From Spirogloea muscicola (taxonomy: Eukaryota > Streptophyta > Zygnematophyceae > Spirogloeales > Spirogloeaceae): a stretch of DNA of 34,644 nucleotides. The stretch spans positions 71,270 to 105,913 of the forward strand of contig WELB01000034.1 in the NCBI GenBank assembly GCA_009602725.1, given 5' to 3'. Positions 1-12,400 of the stretch are shown piece after piece; positions within the stretch are counted from its first letter, which is position 1; each line of letters starts with the position of its first letter. Made by a program: the position numbers and the translations under genes. The notes under the pieces were generated by a model. It did no database searches and had not been told where the DNA came from. It saw only the letters and a list, made by a program, of their open reading frames with translations.

Positions 1-382
1 ACTACCGCAGTCACAGTTGAGGGGGCTGTCGGGCTCTGGGTGTGAGAGCAGCGCGATCACGGCGCGGCACACTGACTGCAGCGTCCACGCGGGGCTCCAC
101 GCCGTCTTCAGGATGTCCAAGCAGATCTCGCCGGTCTGCACGACATGGGCGGCGGCCGCGCATCCTGAGCGGAGCTGGACGAGCGCGCTCTCGTGATGGG
201 CGGTCGCAAGCAGCCCACCAGCGCCGGCGGCGGCGGCGGCGGTGGCGGCGGACCTTGAAGTGGACGTTGGGATGAAAGACCTTGGTGACGAAGCGGGCCT
301 GCGGGGGCACCAGCGGGTACTGCTCCGGCACCGCCAGGGAAAGCTGGAAGACGCCGCCGGCATACGGCGTGTCGCCAGGGCC
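1..382 (-). CDS. PEX4: Peroxisomal ubiquitin-conjugating enzyme PEX4 (UBC21 type), partial
   Basis: E2 enzyme that ubiquitinates the PEX5 import receptor at the peroxisome membrane so it can be recycled. Two minus-strand exons are clear: 382-254 and 135-1, separated by a GT-AG intron (253-136) in phase 0. The first exon encodes a GPGDTPYAGGVFQ segment and then the E2 core with the HPNVHF motif. The second opens with TGEICLDILK, holding the catalytic Cys of the E2 fold, and continues with WSPAWTLQSV and HPEPDSPLNCD. This order and wording match plant PEX4 rather than generic E2s. The gene runs off the left edge, so the last 25 or so residues are missing. The usual 40-residue N-terminus was not found: the exon at 382 has a CTGCAG acceptor, but the DNA to its right is GC-rich low-complexity sequence followed by the SmD1 start at 511. 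Confidence 0.92.
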
Positions 383-464
383 CTGCAGCGGCGGCGGCGG
401 AGCGGCTGTGAGGCCGCTTTCGCACCGCCGAGGGCTGCAGCGTCGTCTGGGACGGCGGCGGCGT

Positions 465-465
<1 letters not shown>

Positions 466-501
<36 letters not shown>
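466..501. repeat. (GGC)n trinucleotide run in the PEX4/SmD1 divergent region
   Basis: An almost pure GGC run of about 36 bp lies directly before the SmD1 ATG, inside the PEX4-SmD1 gap. It generates poly-Ala, poly-Gly, poly-Arg or poly-Pro reading frames that are not genes. It may act in the 5' leader of SmD1, but that is inference. Confidence 0.8.
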
Positions 502-502
<1 letters not shown>

Positions 503-510
503 AGGGCGCC

Positions 511-1488
511 ATGAAGCTCGTCAGGTGAGGGGAGCCCGCAGTGCGCAGCTCGAGGCCCGCTGGGGTCAGACGGCCGCCGCTGCGGCAGTGGCGGTGCTGG
601 GCGGCGGCGGCAGCGGCGGCGGCGACGGCCGCAGCACCTTGCTCTGCCTGGTCATCCCTTTCTAACGGCGTCCTCGCCGCAAGTAGCGGTCACTAAATGG
701 GCCGTAAGGACCCCAGACGTAAGCAATGTTGCCTGCTTCGGCAGAAGCCTGACGACACGCTGCGGCGGCCGCCGTCGCGGGCGCAGGTTCTTGATGAAGC
801 TCAACAACGAGACGGTGTCCATCGAGCTCAAGAACGGCACCGTGGTTCATGGCACCATCATCGGTGCGTCGCCGGAGCCTCCGCCTCTTCTTGTGCTCAG
901 CACCGCCCATCTTGCGGTTTCCGCTGATGGGCTTTCGCGCCGCCGCCGCTGCGCCGCCTCTGTCGCCACGGCAGGCGTGGACATCAGCATGAATACGCAC
1001 CTGAAGACGGTGAAGCTGACGCTCAAGGGCAAGAACCCCGTGGCGCTGGACCACCTGAGCATCCGCGGCAACAACATCCGCTACTTCATCCTCCCCGACT
1101 CCCTCAACCTCGACACGCTGCTCGTCGCGGAGGCGCCCCGTGTCAAGGCCAAGAAGCCCGCACCCGGTGAGCCACAGCCTCCATACGCGCTTGGGCTCGG
1201 CCAGCACATCCCCTCTCTTGGCCGCCTGTGGACAGGCTCCCGCGCAATGGGCGAGCTCGCAAAACGCGCCCTCGACTGATATGCTGATGGCGCAGCCTGC
1301 TACTAGCAGCAGTCGACATCCAGATTGTTCATTGCATTCTCTGCTCTCTGTCGCTCGCCGATGGTGCTGCCAGTGCTGGTACGCTAAGCTGACCTACAAC
1401 TTCTGCGCACTTGTGTGCAGGCAAGCCGCTGGGCTGTGGCAGAGGCAGAGGCCGTGGCAGAGGCCGTGGGAGGGGAGGTGGGCGGTAG
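511..1488 (+). CDS. SNRPD1: Small nuclear ribonucleoprotein Sm D1
   Basis: Core Sm-ring protein of the U1, U2, U4 and U5 spliceosomal snRNPs. Four exons join in phase: 511-524, 787-863, 975-1166 and 1421-1488, giving 116 aa and a TAG stop. The first exon encodes only MKLV plus two bases of Arg. Exon 2 carries [20 protein letters not shown] (Sm1 motif). Exon 3 carries [15 protein letters not shown] and then the Sm2 motif [20 protein letters not shown]. Exon 4 encodes the basic C-terminal RG tail ([17 protein letters not shown]), the target of arginine methylation and SMN binding in other eukaryotes. Length matches plant SmD1. All introns are GT-AG and all junctions agree with the family alignment, so the model is very secure. 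Confidence 0.97.
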
Positions 1489-2522
1489 CTTGCACACCAA
1501 CCGGTGCCTCTCGGCTGCTGCTCTGCCGCCACACATGGCGCCTTGTGCCGTGCCGAGGTCTCCAGCCAAGGTGGTGGTTAGCGACCTGTTCAAAGCTTTA
1601 GACTCAGCCATTGGCACGAGCCGCAGTGGTGCAATTGGCCTGGTTGGGAAACCCCGCCGATACACCATGCGTGGAGCTTTCTGCTCTGTTAGCGTCTTCC
1701 AACCTCATCTCTTCAAAGAGCTCGGGATTGTCGGTGTTAGTAGCACCCTGTGTCTGCGGATGTCGAGCTGCTGAGGCAATCCTGCAGCCTCGCCCTGGGC
1801 TGCTGCAGAGGAACATGCTGATGCAGCATGGAAGATGGCACTCCAGTTGGGCAAGGTGCTGCATTTAGAAAAGTATGCTTTCATTCAACTGCAACATCTT
1901 AAGGTGTCTGGCTGCATTTCAGGAATCTACTGCCAGAAGAAGCGCAAGCCAGACAAGCAGAGCTTGTTTGCAAGAATGATACTTGTGACTTGTGCAACAT
2001 CCCGCAACCTCGTCCATGTGAGCTGGATGTGTCGCCTTCATACATACTTCGACCAGGTGCAGTGTGATGGTGCCATCCTCATGGCCAACGGCCAGGGTCC
2101 GCCCGCCCGGGCCCCAACAGATGGCACTCACCCGGCTCTCTGCAAGCGAGGGACTCGGACAAGTTGAGACCCAGCAAGAAGACCTGAAAGACACCACAGT
2201 CAGGTCTTACTTGGCGCCAGATCAGAGTTATCATGAATACCGTCAGCGTCCAGTACCAGAAGCTGGGCAGCTGTTGAGCAGCTCAAACAATATCTGCTCT
2301 TTGCAGATGCACAGAAAGTAGTGCTGTCTCTCGACTTCAAGTGACAGCTCCTACTTACAGACAAATCAAGTATCTGCAAGCTTGATCAATGAAGCAGCAA
2401 GTCTCTGCTTAGCTGGATCATACCCCACCACCATGTCACAATCACACCGCTGACCAGGACCGCAAGAGTCATGACCTACACCACCCTTAATGGAAAGCAG
2501 TAGGAACTCACACACACTCGTC
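1489..2522. other. Convergent intergenic region between SmD1 and APC5
   Basis: About 1 kb separates the SmD1 stop from the APC5 stop on the opposite strand. It should hold both 3' UTRs. On the minus strand a TGTAA pentamer (green-algal poly(A) signal type) occurs at 2359-2355, about 165 bp past the APC5 stop. Apart from the isolated WD40-like exon at 2048-2139 I see no gene here; open frames are short and lack family signatures. Confidence 0.55.
2048..2139 (-). pseudogene. Orphan WD40 exon resembling the APC4 N-terminal propeller
   Basis: A minus-strand segment with an acceptor (CTTGCAG) at 2140 and a donor (GTATGT) after 2048 encodes about 30 residues, including SAICWGPGGRTLAVGHEDGT and then ITLHLVE. 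The pattern is a WD40 blade. It closely follows the CWRPDGKxxAVGLxDGTISLHDVE wording of plant APC4. I could not find phase-compatible neighbouring APC4 exons on either side within 1489-2522, so it looks like a fragment or relic rather than a working gene. A larger gene with unrecognised flanking exons is the alternative. The splice signals are intact, which argues either for recent origin or for real use. Confidence 0.45.
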
Positions 2523-5500
2523 TCAGTCTAATGACGTAGCTAGAAGATCAGCCCGCGCTTCTTGGAGGGCCTGGGTGTGCCACTGAGACTTCTCAGCAGC
2601 CACATCTCGAGCAGCCGCGTCGTCCATGGCATTGTAGGTCAACGCCATCAGGTAGTAGCTCTCGGCCGCCTCCGCCCTTGCCTGACAAAGTACATATCAA
2701 CTCTACTTGCTCAACACTACTAGCCACAAAAAGACCCACTGCTTGATGAGCCCAGGTATGCAGTAAGCAACATCCCAGTGCCCATCTTCATACATACAAC
2801 AACATCGGGCAACACCGCAATGGTAAAATGCACAGAGAGAGACTTCCTCAAATTTCAAACTTAAATACTTCTCCACTGCACGTCACTTGTCTTTGCAACA
2901 GAGAAACCGTTGCAGACCTATATAAGCAACAAGGAAGCTTAGACATCACCTCAAGAGCCTCAAAACAATGTGCAGCAACAGAAAGTAGCTCCACAATGCC
3001 AGCAGACTCCTCCAGCACTGGCAGGATCACACACACTGTAAGCTTCCCAGCTGTCAAGCCATTGGCTCAAGCAAAGCATCACAGTAAAGCCACCCTCAAA
3101 GCAAGATCAGCATAGGCTAAGACTGACACCTCCTCCCACCACTCAACAACGGTGGTATACAATGTTCACTGTGCTACACATACAGGATCATGAAGTCCAT
3201 GACCACTTGTCGAGGAAAAAGCCTTACTACGAACAGTCAGTTCTTATACATTCAAGTCTCACCTCTGCTTTCTTCGAGGCTGATGAGTCGACACTTTGCC
3301 AAAGCAAGGTGGCAATTGCCCCGCAACTCTAGGTCGCCGTGAGCAAGGATCAGGGGCAAGCAGCATGTGAGGAGTTGTGAGCTCCTCGCTGCCTCCTCGG
3401 GGCCCATAGCCAGCCATAGCTCCGCCACCAGGACAACGGCAGCGGCCTCAAACATGTCCAGGGATAGGGACTGGCTGAGAGTGACACTATTCAAAGCATA
3501 TGGAAGAGCGGAGATTGGACTGCCCGCTTGCTGCCAGCAAACACAACAGGCTACAGTGAGGGGCATGCAAGACTCTGTGTAATTTCTGAAGGTGAAGGCA
3601 ATGGCCCTCCAGTTTCTTTCTCCACAAAAATTGTGGACATAACACACTCTTTCTTCAAGCGAGGCGCGACTAACATGATACAGGTACCCTCCTTTAGCTC
3701 ACTTCTCCTCTTGGTTGTGATATTGGCCTGATGTCTAGCCATTGCCTCAGGTCCCATGTCATCAGAGCATCAAGAGGTGCATCAAACTCACCTTGTGTAT
3801 GTTGGTAGACAAGATCAAGACCTGGACAAGCTCCAATTGCAAGTGAGACTGGACGCAATCGGCCAACAGCTTCTCTGCTAGGTCCGCCGCCTGCACAAAG
3901 GCAGCACTGCAATGTACGTGATCAACTGCCCATGTAGTTGCAGCTAACATGCTTCTGGTGGTCTTGCAGAGCAAAGCCATACGCAGGTCCTGGACATGGC
4001 GACGTGAAGCGCACATCCAGCTTGCAAAGACTGCAGGCAACTGTCTTCCTTCGCTTTGCGCATGCCAGGGCTTGAGACTGACCCCAGGCAAGTCGTCTGA
4101 AGCCAACAGATTCCTCGCTGACCTCATCCCCACTGCCACTCTCAACTCCATGTCACTACCAGGGGTTGCGGAGACAAGGGCAGATAGCTCCATAACAGCT
4201 TCCTCAGCTAGTCGCAGACGTCCTCTGACAGCAACATTGAGAACAATTTGTCAAGCGACACTTCCCAGGATATATTGATGACACCACAGACACATCACTA
4301 ACATATAGCTCATATGTTTTGAAAGCCGCTGTTTAAATGCAGATAAAATTTCAAGGTCCGCATAGCACACTTCCAACTTCAGGCACTCCAGCTGCTACCA
4401 GCACTTTGCAATGAGTGCTGACTCACCACAGCAGGCACCAGCACAGATTGCCGTTCAATCCTGAACGAGACACGGACCTGTGAAGAGATCTATCATGGAG
4501 AAGCTCCAACTGGCAGACTCTCAGCCGCCGGTTGGCAGGCAGGCTGAACTTCTTCAAGGCAACTTCCAATGCCACTGCTGCAGCTGTTGACACAAACACG
4601 CTCAACACGCTCAACACGCTCACAGTCAAAGAAGGCACCTTTTTGCAGACAAGGCTAGGATGTTCATGACGTGCAAATAAACAAGCACAATAGGCTTTCC
4701 CAAGAGCCTTGTCACTTCCTAAACAATGTTCCATTCAATGCGTACTTCGGTCTGCATATGTCATACACCCTGTACTTCATACCTTTATAACCATTTTGAC
4801 TGGCTACGTACTTGGCCAACTTCACATATGACGTGCACAGATCATCAGCTCTGCACAGAAAATTGGCAAGACTCAAATTGGAATCCTTTCACGACATATT
4901 CAAAGACCAGAACATCTCCTTAGCCATCTGATCTTGCAGAAAAGCAGCTGATTGCAATGCTCCTTGCTTGAAAATGATAAAATACTTTGAAGTTAACAGT
5001 AACAGCATCAAATGGCCTGACCACCTTGTACCTGGCAACATCTTGGTAGCAGGTGGCATGGACTAGTGCACCTAAGCGGGCCATGGGGGTGCTGCAGGAA
5101 CCAAAAACTTCTGTTGCAGGTGAGCAGAGGAAGCAGGCTGAAGGGGCTAAGTTATCCGATTCCAGGTAAATAGAGGAGCAAAGTAATATTGTGCCTTGAC
5201 CATGCCACCATGCTTCTCCAAATAACCATTTTTGATGACTATACCCAGCATAGCAACCGTGACTCATCAGTTCATCACATGCATTCTGGAAAGTGATAGT
5301 CTATCAGGGCTAAGACAAACAAACAACGTGACATGACGAACAACCTTCCATAAAGCTCCCAGGAGGTGGCCTTAAGGAGGTGAGAGCAGCCAGCCAAGCG
5401 CACACCAGTCTCCAAGAGTGGTGCAGCTCGAGCGGCAACTTGTCCCCACCCACTCAGAATGCTTCCACCAGATTGACTGGCTGAAGCATTGACTTGGAAT

Positions 5501-8500
5501 GATCGAGACGCTGAAGTCGCGGTATGCGTCAGCGATGACCCAACTCCTAGTAAGATAGGCCCAGATGAGGTCGCCCCCGCCTGTGGCGCTGCAGTGCCCT
5601 CCAGCAAGTGTGCAGTCTCCCTAAGAGCCTGTGGGGAAGCTATTTCTTTGAGGAGACCATGCATAGTGATCCAGAGCAATGCACTGTGTGAAGAAGGGTA
5701 CTGCCGTACAGGACTACTACAAGCGGTGCATGCCGCATGCTGAACTCATCCATTTACCTTGTATATGCTCACTGGCGTGTTACCTGGTCGGCCTGGGACA
5801 CCCTCACTTGGCAGCAGTTGTCTGACATGCTGGCAGAGTTGTAAGTCAGTCGACTTGCGCATAGAGTCCATTTTTGCTCAGTCTCAATGAGGATTCACAG
5901 CGCACACAGGGAATGCTTCCGGATCATCAGACCAAGTAACATCATCTTCAACTTGCAAACTCTCGTCTCGCAACAAAAACTGCGGGCAGACAGTGCTGAC
6001 AGATAGCAAAACCACATGCTGCACCAATTGCAGAATAAGCATTCCACGACTGCGCTAGCTGCAACATTATACTGATGGATGACCACACGTACCTGCATCT
6101 GAGATGTTGCAAGCGCTAGGCGGGCAAAAGCCACCAAGTGTGGTATATTGAGCTCCATGGCTCGAGCGAGACACCTTCGCAGGAGGAGGAGCAGCTGACG
6201 AGGAATTCCAACTACTTTGTCACCAGCACTGGTGGCCGACGATGCAGACATGGCGGTGCTGGCAGGCGATTCTAGTAGGAGATGACAAAGCGAAGCGAGC
6301 GCATGGGCTAGGCAAGTCTCATCATTGTTCTGCACAAATGAGGACCTCTTCATCAACGAGGCAATCCTTGAAGGCGGCTGTCGTGATTGACAGGAATGCT
6401 TGGATCTCTTTGCCAAATCAAGGTCCTAAAGCAGGCCAGGCCTATTATCGGTCAAATACAAGAGCTCAACCCTGCCACAGCACACAGGTACTCCACATTC
6501 ATTGATCTTTATACCGGTAGAGGACACATGCCTGCTGAGCGATGCGCACTGTTTCATTGAGAGCCTGTACATGGAGCACATACTCTTGTCAGCTCCCACA
6601 GCTTCTAATGACTTGTTGGCAAGTGATCAAGCATTTGCGGCTCTAGCCGCATACAACGTGACAAATGTCAAATTCATGCCTTTTCCTTATGATTGGCCTA
6701 TGGTTGTACTTTGTATTTCTTTGTATCAAGCTACAAGATTAAGGATCTGGTTGAAGTTCACCTGCATTGCTTCATGTGCATGGCCGAACTCAGTGTGTAA
6801 GCAGCCCAGCTCAAGGAGGGCAGTCTGGAACTGTCCAACATTGCCGTCTCCCGTGCTACCTGTATGCCCAGCACTACAGACACAGAAATTGGATAGTAAG
6901 CTCCACATTTACCCGAAGACTACAGCGGGCACTTCAAGGTTAGGGAATGACAAGCAAGGCATGCGAATGAGGGCCAGTATTACTGTCATTTCAGACACTA
7001 CTGCCAGGAGTCAGAGTGCAACGGCTGGTTGGACAAAGACTGGCTATGCTCCTGGCAGCAGACAAGCCTCTTCGTACAAAGAACTCCTCCCCACCATAGG
7101 GTTTTGCTTTGTGTAGTCCCATGCTTTGCACTAGCATTCTCCTAAACAGTGTATTGACCTAATCTAGCCTAATCTAGGCCTGATCTAGTCTCTGTTATAT
7201 TCATGTGCACCATGCGCGTTCTCTCTCTTACATAGGACTCCCCAGCATATAAGGGTACCTGTAGTCGAAGTACCGATGGAGGTTGTGCGAAGCAGCTGCA
7301 TAGTCCTTGTAATGTCGACTATGCAGGTAGTGCAGATAATGAGCCTGCCAAGCAGGTGCATGACCCAAGTGTCATGGCTTAGCATCATATAAGCAGGGTC
7401 TCACAAAGCAGTGAACCTACTACAACGTGGTGCAGACGTTAAGGAATGCATGAGCCCGAACCAGCCAGCTGCCAACCAACTGGTGATGGTTGCAGGTAAG
7501 CACTGACCTTGGAAGCACCTGGATTGAGCCTAAGGAGCTCCTTCAGCTTCTCTTCCAGACCAGCCTTTGAAGCAGACCTAGGCTGTCTGTAACAATCACG
7601 GATGAGCAACTTTGAGTCAGTGCTACATGCTGCTGATATAAGTTTGCGGGTTTGCAACAGCAGGTCTTATCAATCTGCAGCGGTTGACCATTTGTCAATA
7701 GTGCGCAGGGTTGCTGGACCTACTTTTGGATGGCCCTCGCCTCAGCTTCAAGGGCAGCCTCCAGCTGACCGGCTGGCTTCAAGAATTTGCGGCTGCCTTT
7801 GGTCATCTGCAGTCTTGTACTTCTGTCATCAGATAACCCCAAACCTTGCACGGCCAACTCCTGTTGAGAGGCCCCTTCATGCCCAAGCTCCACAGCCCAT
7901 GTATCTTCTGCACCATAGTCGAATTTGGCAGGATTGCTTGAGCAGCATCTCACAACTGACTCAATGCATGTCGCAACCTCTAAATGTAACTATATGCTTC
8001 TTCTTACACGTACCTGTATTGATGGGCAAGTGGTCATCAATACTTCTCATCTCTTGAGGGCTGCTGGCGTCTTTGTCTAAGCTGTATGCTTTTAAGTCAA
8101 TGAGAAGCTGGCAAATGGCCTGCAAAGGTGCGGGTGTGTCAAATCATTGAGGTGCTGTTCTCAAGGTACTGCACAGAAACACGGCTGTGAAAGTCGAGAG
8201 CCATCTGTTGAGCTGGGCTAGCCACAGAGACAATACATTGCCCTCCACTGAAAGCAGACGTCTAGCAGCTAAGCCAAGCAGGTCTTGGATCTCTGCATGT
8301 CACAAAGCCTGGGTCGTATGAGTGACCTTTTAGGACTGGTACTCGAAGACTACCTCAAATGGGAGGCTGTCGAAGGCAATGATAGACCGTCGTAGAAAGT
8401 GGCCGGATGTGCTATTGTACACGATGAGGACGTTTGCTGACAAGCCCTCCTCACGGGCGGCGAAAGAAGCATGCAGAAGATCTGCGCAGGAGCAACCCTT

Positions 8501-9417
8501 GGAGGTCTGATCATGACTGGGCTGATTGACCCCCATGAGCAGCTAAACTGACTGTCCTTGATGGTCGCCTAGATAAGCGTCTGTGTCATTATTTCGACAA
8601 TGTACTTTGCAGGGCATCCAGCACCGAGGAGCATCCAGCCGATAGGAGCAGCCTTACTGACCCCTGAGCGACTGGAAGAACTCAAAGAGGTCGTTGGGGC
8701 TCTCGAAGCTGGCCACTTGTGATGCAACCTGTTCGGCAAAGTCGTCAATTCTTGTCTCAATGGCGCCTGAGATACTCCGTAAGAACTCTGCCAGCGACGG
8801 CTCCACAAACCCGTCGTGAGCCTGCTGGCAGCAAAGGGCAGCTGTCAATCAGCAGTCAAGAGCTTCAGATATCTGCTCAGCGAATTCGGCAAGCTGGGAT
8901 CACATAATCTGTACGCAGGAGTGTGCGTCAGGCTTGCAATGTGGCCGATCGCAGGGGCTGCGCCGGCGACGAGCACGGCCCCGCCGCCGCTCACCTCATG
9001 CTCCTGGAGGAGGCACAGCGCCAGGCGGCGGCGCGCTGCGCGGTTCCCGGGCGTCGAGGCGCGGCCGGCGGCCTCAACGTAGGCGCGCACGGCGGCGCAG
9101 CGCGCTACGCGGTGCGGCGTGAGCGGCGGCGAGCGCCTGCGACTGCACCCATTTGTCGCTCGCCGGCCGATCGGGTCGCCGGGGGCCGCCCCGCGCGGGT
9201 GGTCGGGAGCCGCGTCCGGCCCGGATGAGGCGGGGGGTGGGGGGAGGTTTCCCTCCCTCTCCTCCGCCCTCCCTCCCCAGAGCCCCCTCCGGTGACTGTC
9301 CTGGCCCCTCGCTTTCAACAGGGCAGCCGGAGGCCCCACCCGCGTACGGCTGGGCCCGTTACCTCCCAAGCCCCCCCTCGTCCGGCGCAGCTCCCGCCGC
9401 GACGTCCGCGCCGCCAT
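2523..9417 (-). CDS. APC5: Anaphase-promoting complex subunit 5 (APC5)
   Basis: Scaffold subunit of the APC/C ubiquitin ligase, a TPR-rich platform protein. Phase-checked exons, 5' to 3': ..-8995, 8821-8662, 8436-8354, 8119-8014, 7907-7724, 7586-7508, 7344-7259, 6855-6762, 6329-6093, 5700-5345, 5091-5032, 4850-4783, 4583-4478, 4224-4083, 3890-3792, 3530-3263, 3035-2950 and 2681-2523 (TGA). These total about 931 aa if the first exon runs unspliced from ATG 9417. Family signatures in order are LTPHRVARC, SPNDLFEFFQSLRG, GHFLRRSIIAFDSLPFE, YLHRYFDY-type repeat, NNDETCLAHALASL, LLKATSWELYG, TPMARLGALVHATCY, PLILAHGDLELRGN and SYYLMALTYNAMD, matching plant and human APC5. Uncertain points: the N-terminus (a Gly/Pro/Arg-rich stretch before LTPHR may hide an intron), a possible extra exon near 5880-5788, and a possible microexon between 6762 and 6329. 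Confidence 0.94.
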
Positions 9418-9499
9418 GACCGCCGCCCCGCGGCGCCGCACTCCAGCCGCGGGTGCCGGCGGGTGACGGCGCCCGCGACGACGTCGGCGGGCCGGCGCC
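9418..9499. promoter_or_regulatory. Divergent promoter gap between APC5 and MRL1
   Basis: The proposed start codons, APC5 ATG at 9417 on the minus strand and MRL1 ATG at 9500 on the plus strand, are only 82 bp apart in a block of very high GC with several CG-rich motifs. This suggests a shared bidirectional promoter with overlapping 5' leaders. I see no TATA box. The extent depends on the APC5 start, which is the weaker of the two. Confidence 0.4.
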
Positions 9500-12400
9500 A
9501 TGGATGCCACGGCGCTGACCATGCGCTCCGTCATGCAGGGCCACACTCAGGTGGGGAAGCCCCCACTGCCATGGACACTGCCTGCCGCGAGCAGCTCGTC
9601 AGAGACGCGATCCGTCTAACGGCGCCAGGCGGCACTTGCGGGCCTTGAGCTGAGGCCGCTCAGCCGGTCCAGACTCTGCCCGCTGTTCGGTGGATCAGGG
9701 GCACGAACCCTAAGATGCAAATTCTACTGAACTCGCTTCCTTCAGAAGCGTTGTAGTAGCTCAATGCGGGTACGGATCAAATCTCATGATAAGGCGGCGA
9801 TCTCTGCAGACTGCTGTGTTGTTGAGACCGCTGGTGAAGGCTGTGAGCGGGCCTCCCCAGCAAGTGCGCTTGAAGGTGGAAAGATTAGTCGCTCCGGACA
9901 GGACGAGGGATGCTGCCTGGCAGCTTGGTCGATACAACAACCTCTTGCGGTTGGGGAGGTAACTTGCATACCAGATGTCAGATGTTGGATCAGATCCATG
10001 ACCGCTTGAACTTCAACATGACAAGTGCATTCTGCCGGTCTGCCGGGACGGAGCAGCACCTTTCATTAGCATCTAGTCTGCGTAGATTTTTCTGGACGGA
10101 GGCGTGATCCTGATGTGGAACTCTGCATCAACAGGCTGGAAGATTGCCTCCTGACATTAGAGAGGATGGACACTCTTGGCATCCTGCACACTGACAAGGT
10201 GAGTGTCTGATTGCCCCGAGATTTATGAAGCGGCAAGGCCATACTTATTGCAAGTCATGCAATTCTCCTCTCTCGTCAACAGGCTGCAAGAAGACTGCAG
10301 GCCCTTGGCAGCTGAGCTTTGTTTCTCACCTGAAGCGTGACCTCAATGCAGCACTGACTGTTCTGGGAGGTCATATTACTATGCAGATATACCATGGCAG
10401 GTTCTTCCAGGAGTGCAAGAGGCGGCGAGCTGTTACAGAAGCATTCAGATTTATGGAGCTCATAAGCAAGCCCACACTCAGCACTTACAACATGCTGCTT
10501 TCAGTATGTGCAGAAGCTGAGGATGTGGATGGTGAGGATGAGCCGACCTCTCAGTCAGCTACTCAGTGCGCTGGCCAAAGTAGTGTCTGCAGCGTCTATT
10601 TTGTCTTCCAACAAGCAAAGGGGAGGCCCACTTGACATGAGCAATGTGTGCTTATGTATTCCATTGGACTTCTGACGTGCAGGTGCTTCACGGGCTTTTA
10701 GTGCAGCCAAGAGGGCAGGCCTCAGGCCTGACAGCATCCTCTACACGACTCTCATCTCCACCTATGCACGGAAGGGCAAGTCCGACCTGGCATTCAAGGT
10801 AGGGCCAACGTACCACTTGCTACTCAGGGTGCACGCAGGTGAAGCTGCTTGGATTTTACAGGAAACCAAGCCTCAAGCATAAGGTGGTTGTTTCGTTCTG
10901 ACATTCCTTGCTACTTCATGCTTGGCATGAGAAGCTGTTGTGCTTTACCTACTGGTGTCCTAGATTACAAGTACTGTCATCCTCGAATCCGGCTCTGCTG
11001 ACAGCTGCTGTTATTTTCTGTGAGTCTCGCAGGCTTTTCATGAGATGGAGGCCGCGAAGGTGGAGGCAAATTTGAACACGTTCAGTTCTCTCATTGATGG
11101 CTGTGGCCGTGCCCGACAAATTGCGAAGGCCTTCGGTGTCTTTGGCATCCTCCTCGGAAAGGTCAGGATCTTTAGAGGCGGCCCTGCTACTGCATGTCAT
11201 ATCATGAAGGGTCTGGCCTGCACTGGATGCCAGAGAAAGGTGACTGGAACTCCTGCCAATCATTCTGAAGCCTATGAATATTTAACTTGACGCCAGGGCC
11301 TGAAGCCAGACAAGGCAGTCTACAATGCCCTGATCACAGCTTGTGCAAGATCAGGCGCAGTGGAGCGGGCTTTTGACACCCTCGCAGACATGAAAGCTGC
11401 AGACATTATACCAGACAAGATCACCTTGGGTGCACTCATTGATGCCTGTGCAAAGGCGGGACAGGTGTTGTCTCTCAAACCTGTAGATAGCATATCTTAT
11501 TCCTGTAGATACTGCCAGTGAGGCTGGTTGTGGAGTTGCATAAATTCCTGGTACGGGCTAAGACTCGCGATTGGAGGCTTGACTACAAGATGGACACGAA
11601 AGAATGAAGCATCCAAACTTCTTTGTGCTTGGTTCGCAAGGCTAGGTGCTAGCTATGCCAGTGAACCCTGCTTTGTCCCTTTCTGCACTGGTTATGTCGT
11701 TACGTCGACTTACAACAATCTTGCAATTAGTCAAGCACTGTGACTGCAGATGTCAGTTGGACAAATTGCCTGACACCAAGAGGTCATATCCTGACAGGTG
11801 GAGAGGGCCCTGGATGTGTACAACATGATGAGAAAGAAACGAATGAAGGGTACACCACATGTATACACAGCGGCAGTGCATGCCTGCAGTGTCAAGGGGA
11901 CATGGACCTCAGCTCTTCAGATTTATGAAGACATGAAAGAGGATGCTGTCAAACCAGATGAGGTCAGTGGCATGTCATCATCTTTGCAGGCTTGCAGAAG
12001 ATGGCCACCTTCAAGCAAGCAAGGACACCTGGAGGGTCTGAATGAGGTCTTGTACTGATGTTTCCCAAAGCTTTGCCTTATCAAGAGGTCTCCTCTTTTT
12101 CCATGCGTTTCACAGGTATTCTTTAGTGCAATGATTGACGTGGCGCGATCAGCAGGAAAGATCGACGAAGCATTTGAAATATTGTCCTGGATGAGGAGTT
12201 CGGGTGTAACCACTGGCTCTATCACGTACAGCGCTCTAATGGGCTTGTGCAGTAATGTCAGTTTCCACCCCTTCTGAGAGATAGGGTTGTGCAATCTGTC
12301 AATCCAGCTTGAGACAAGAGAGGCTAAAACCGGACTCTTTCAGAGCCAAGATAAGTGCAGACCTGATGAGCTCAAGATGTCCTCTGTTGTGCTGACACTT

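Noticed and set aside
42-512. Several Arg-, Ala- and Pro-rich frames in the first 500 bp
   Set aside because: They come from the GGC run and GC bias; the PEX4 exons explain the meaningful part.
6502-7116. 204-aa plus-strand open frame
   Set aside because: It lies over APC5 introns and exon 6762-6855 on the other strand and has no family signature.
9359-9546. Minus-strand start upstream of APC5 ATG 9417 (ATG within 9534-9500)
   Set aside because: That region is the first coding exon of MRL1 on the plus strand; extending APC5 into it adds only low-complexity Arg/Ala residues.
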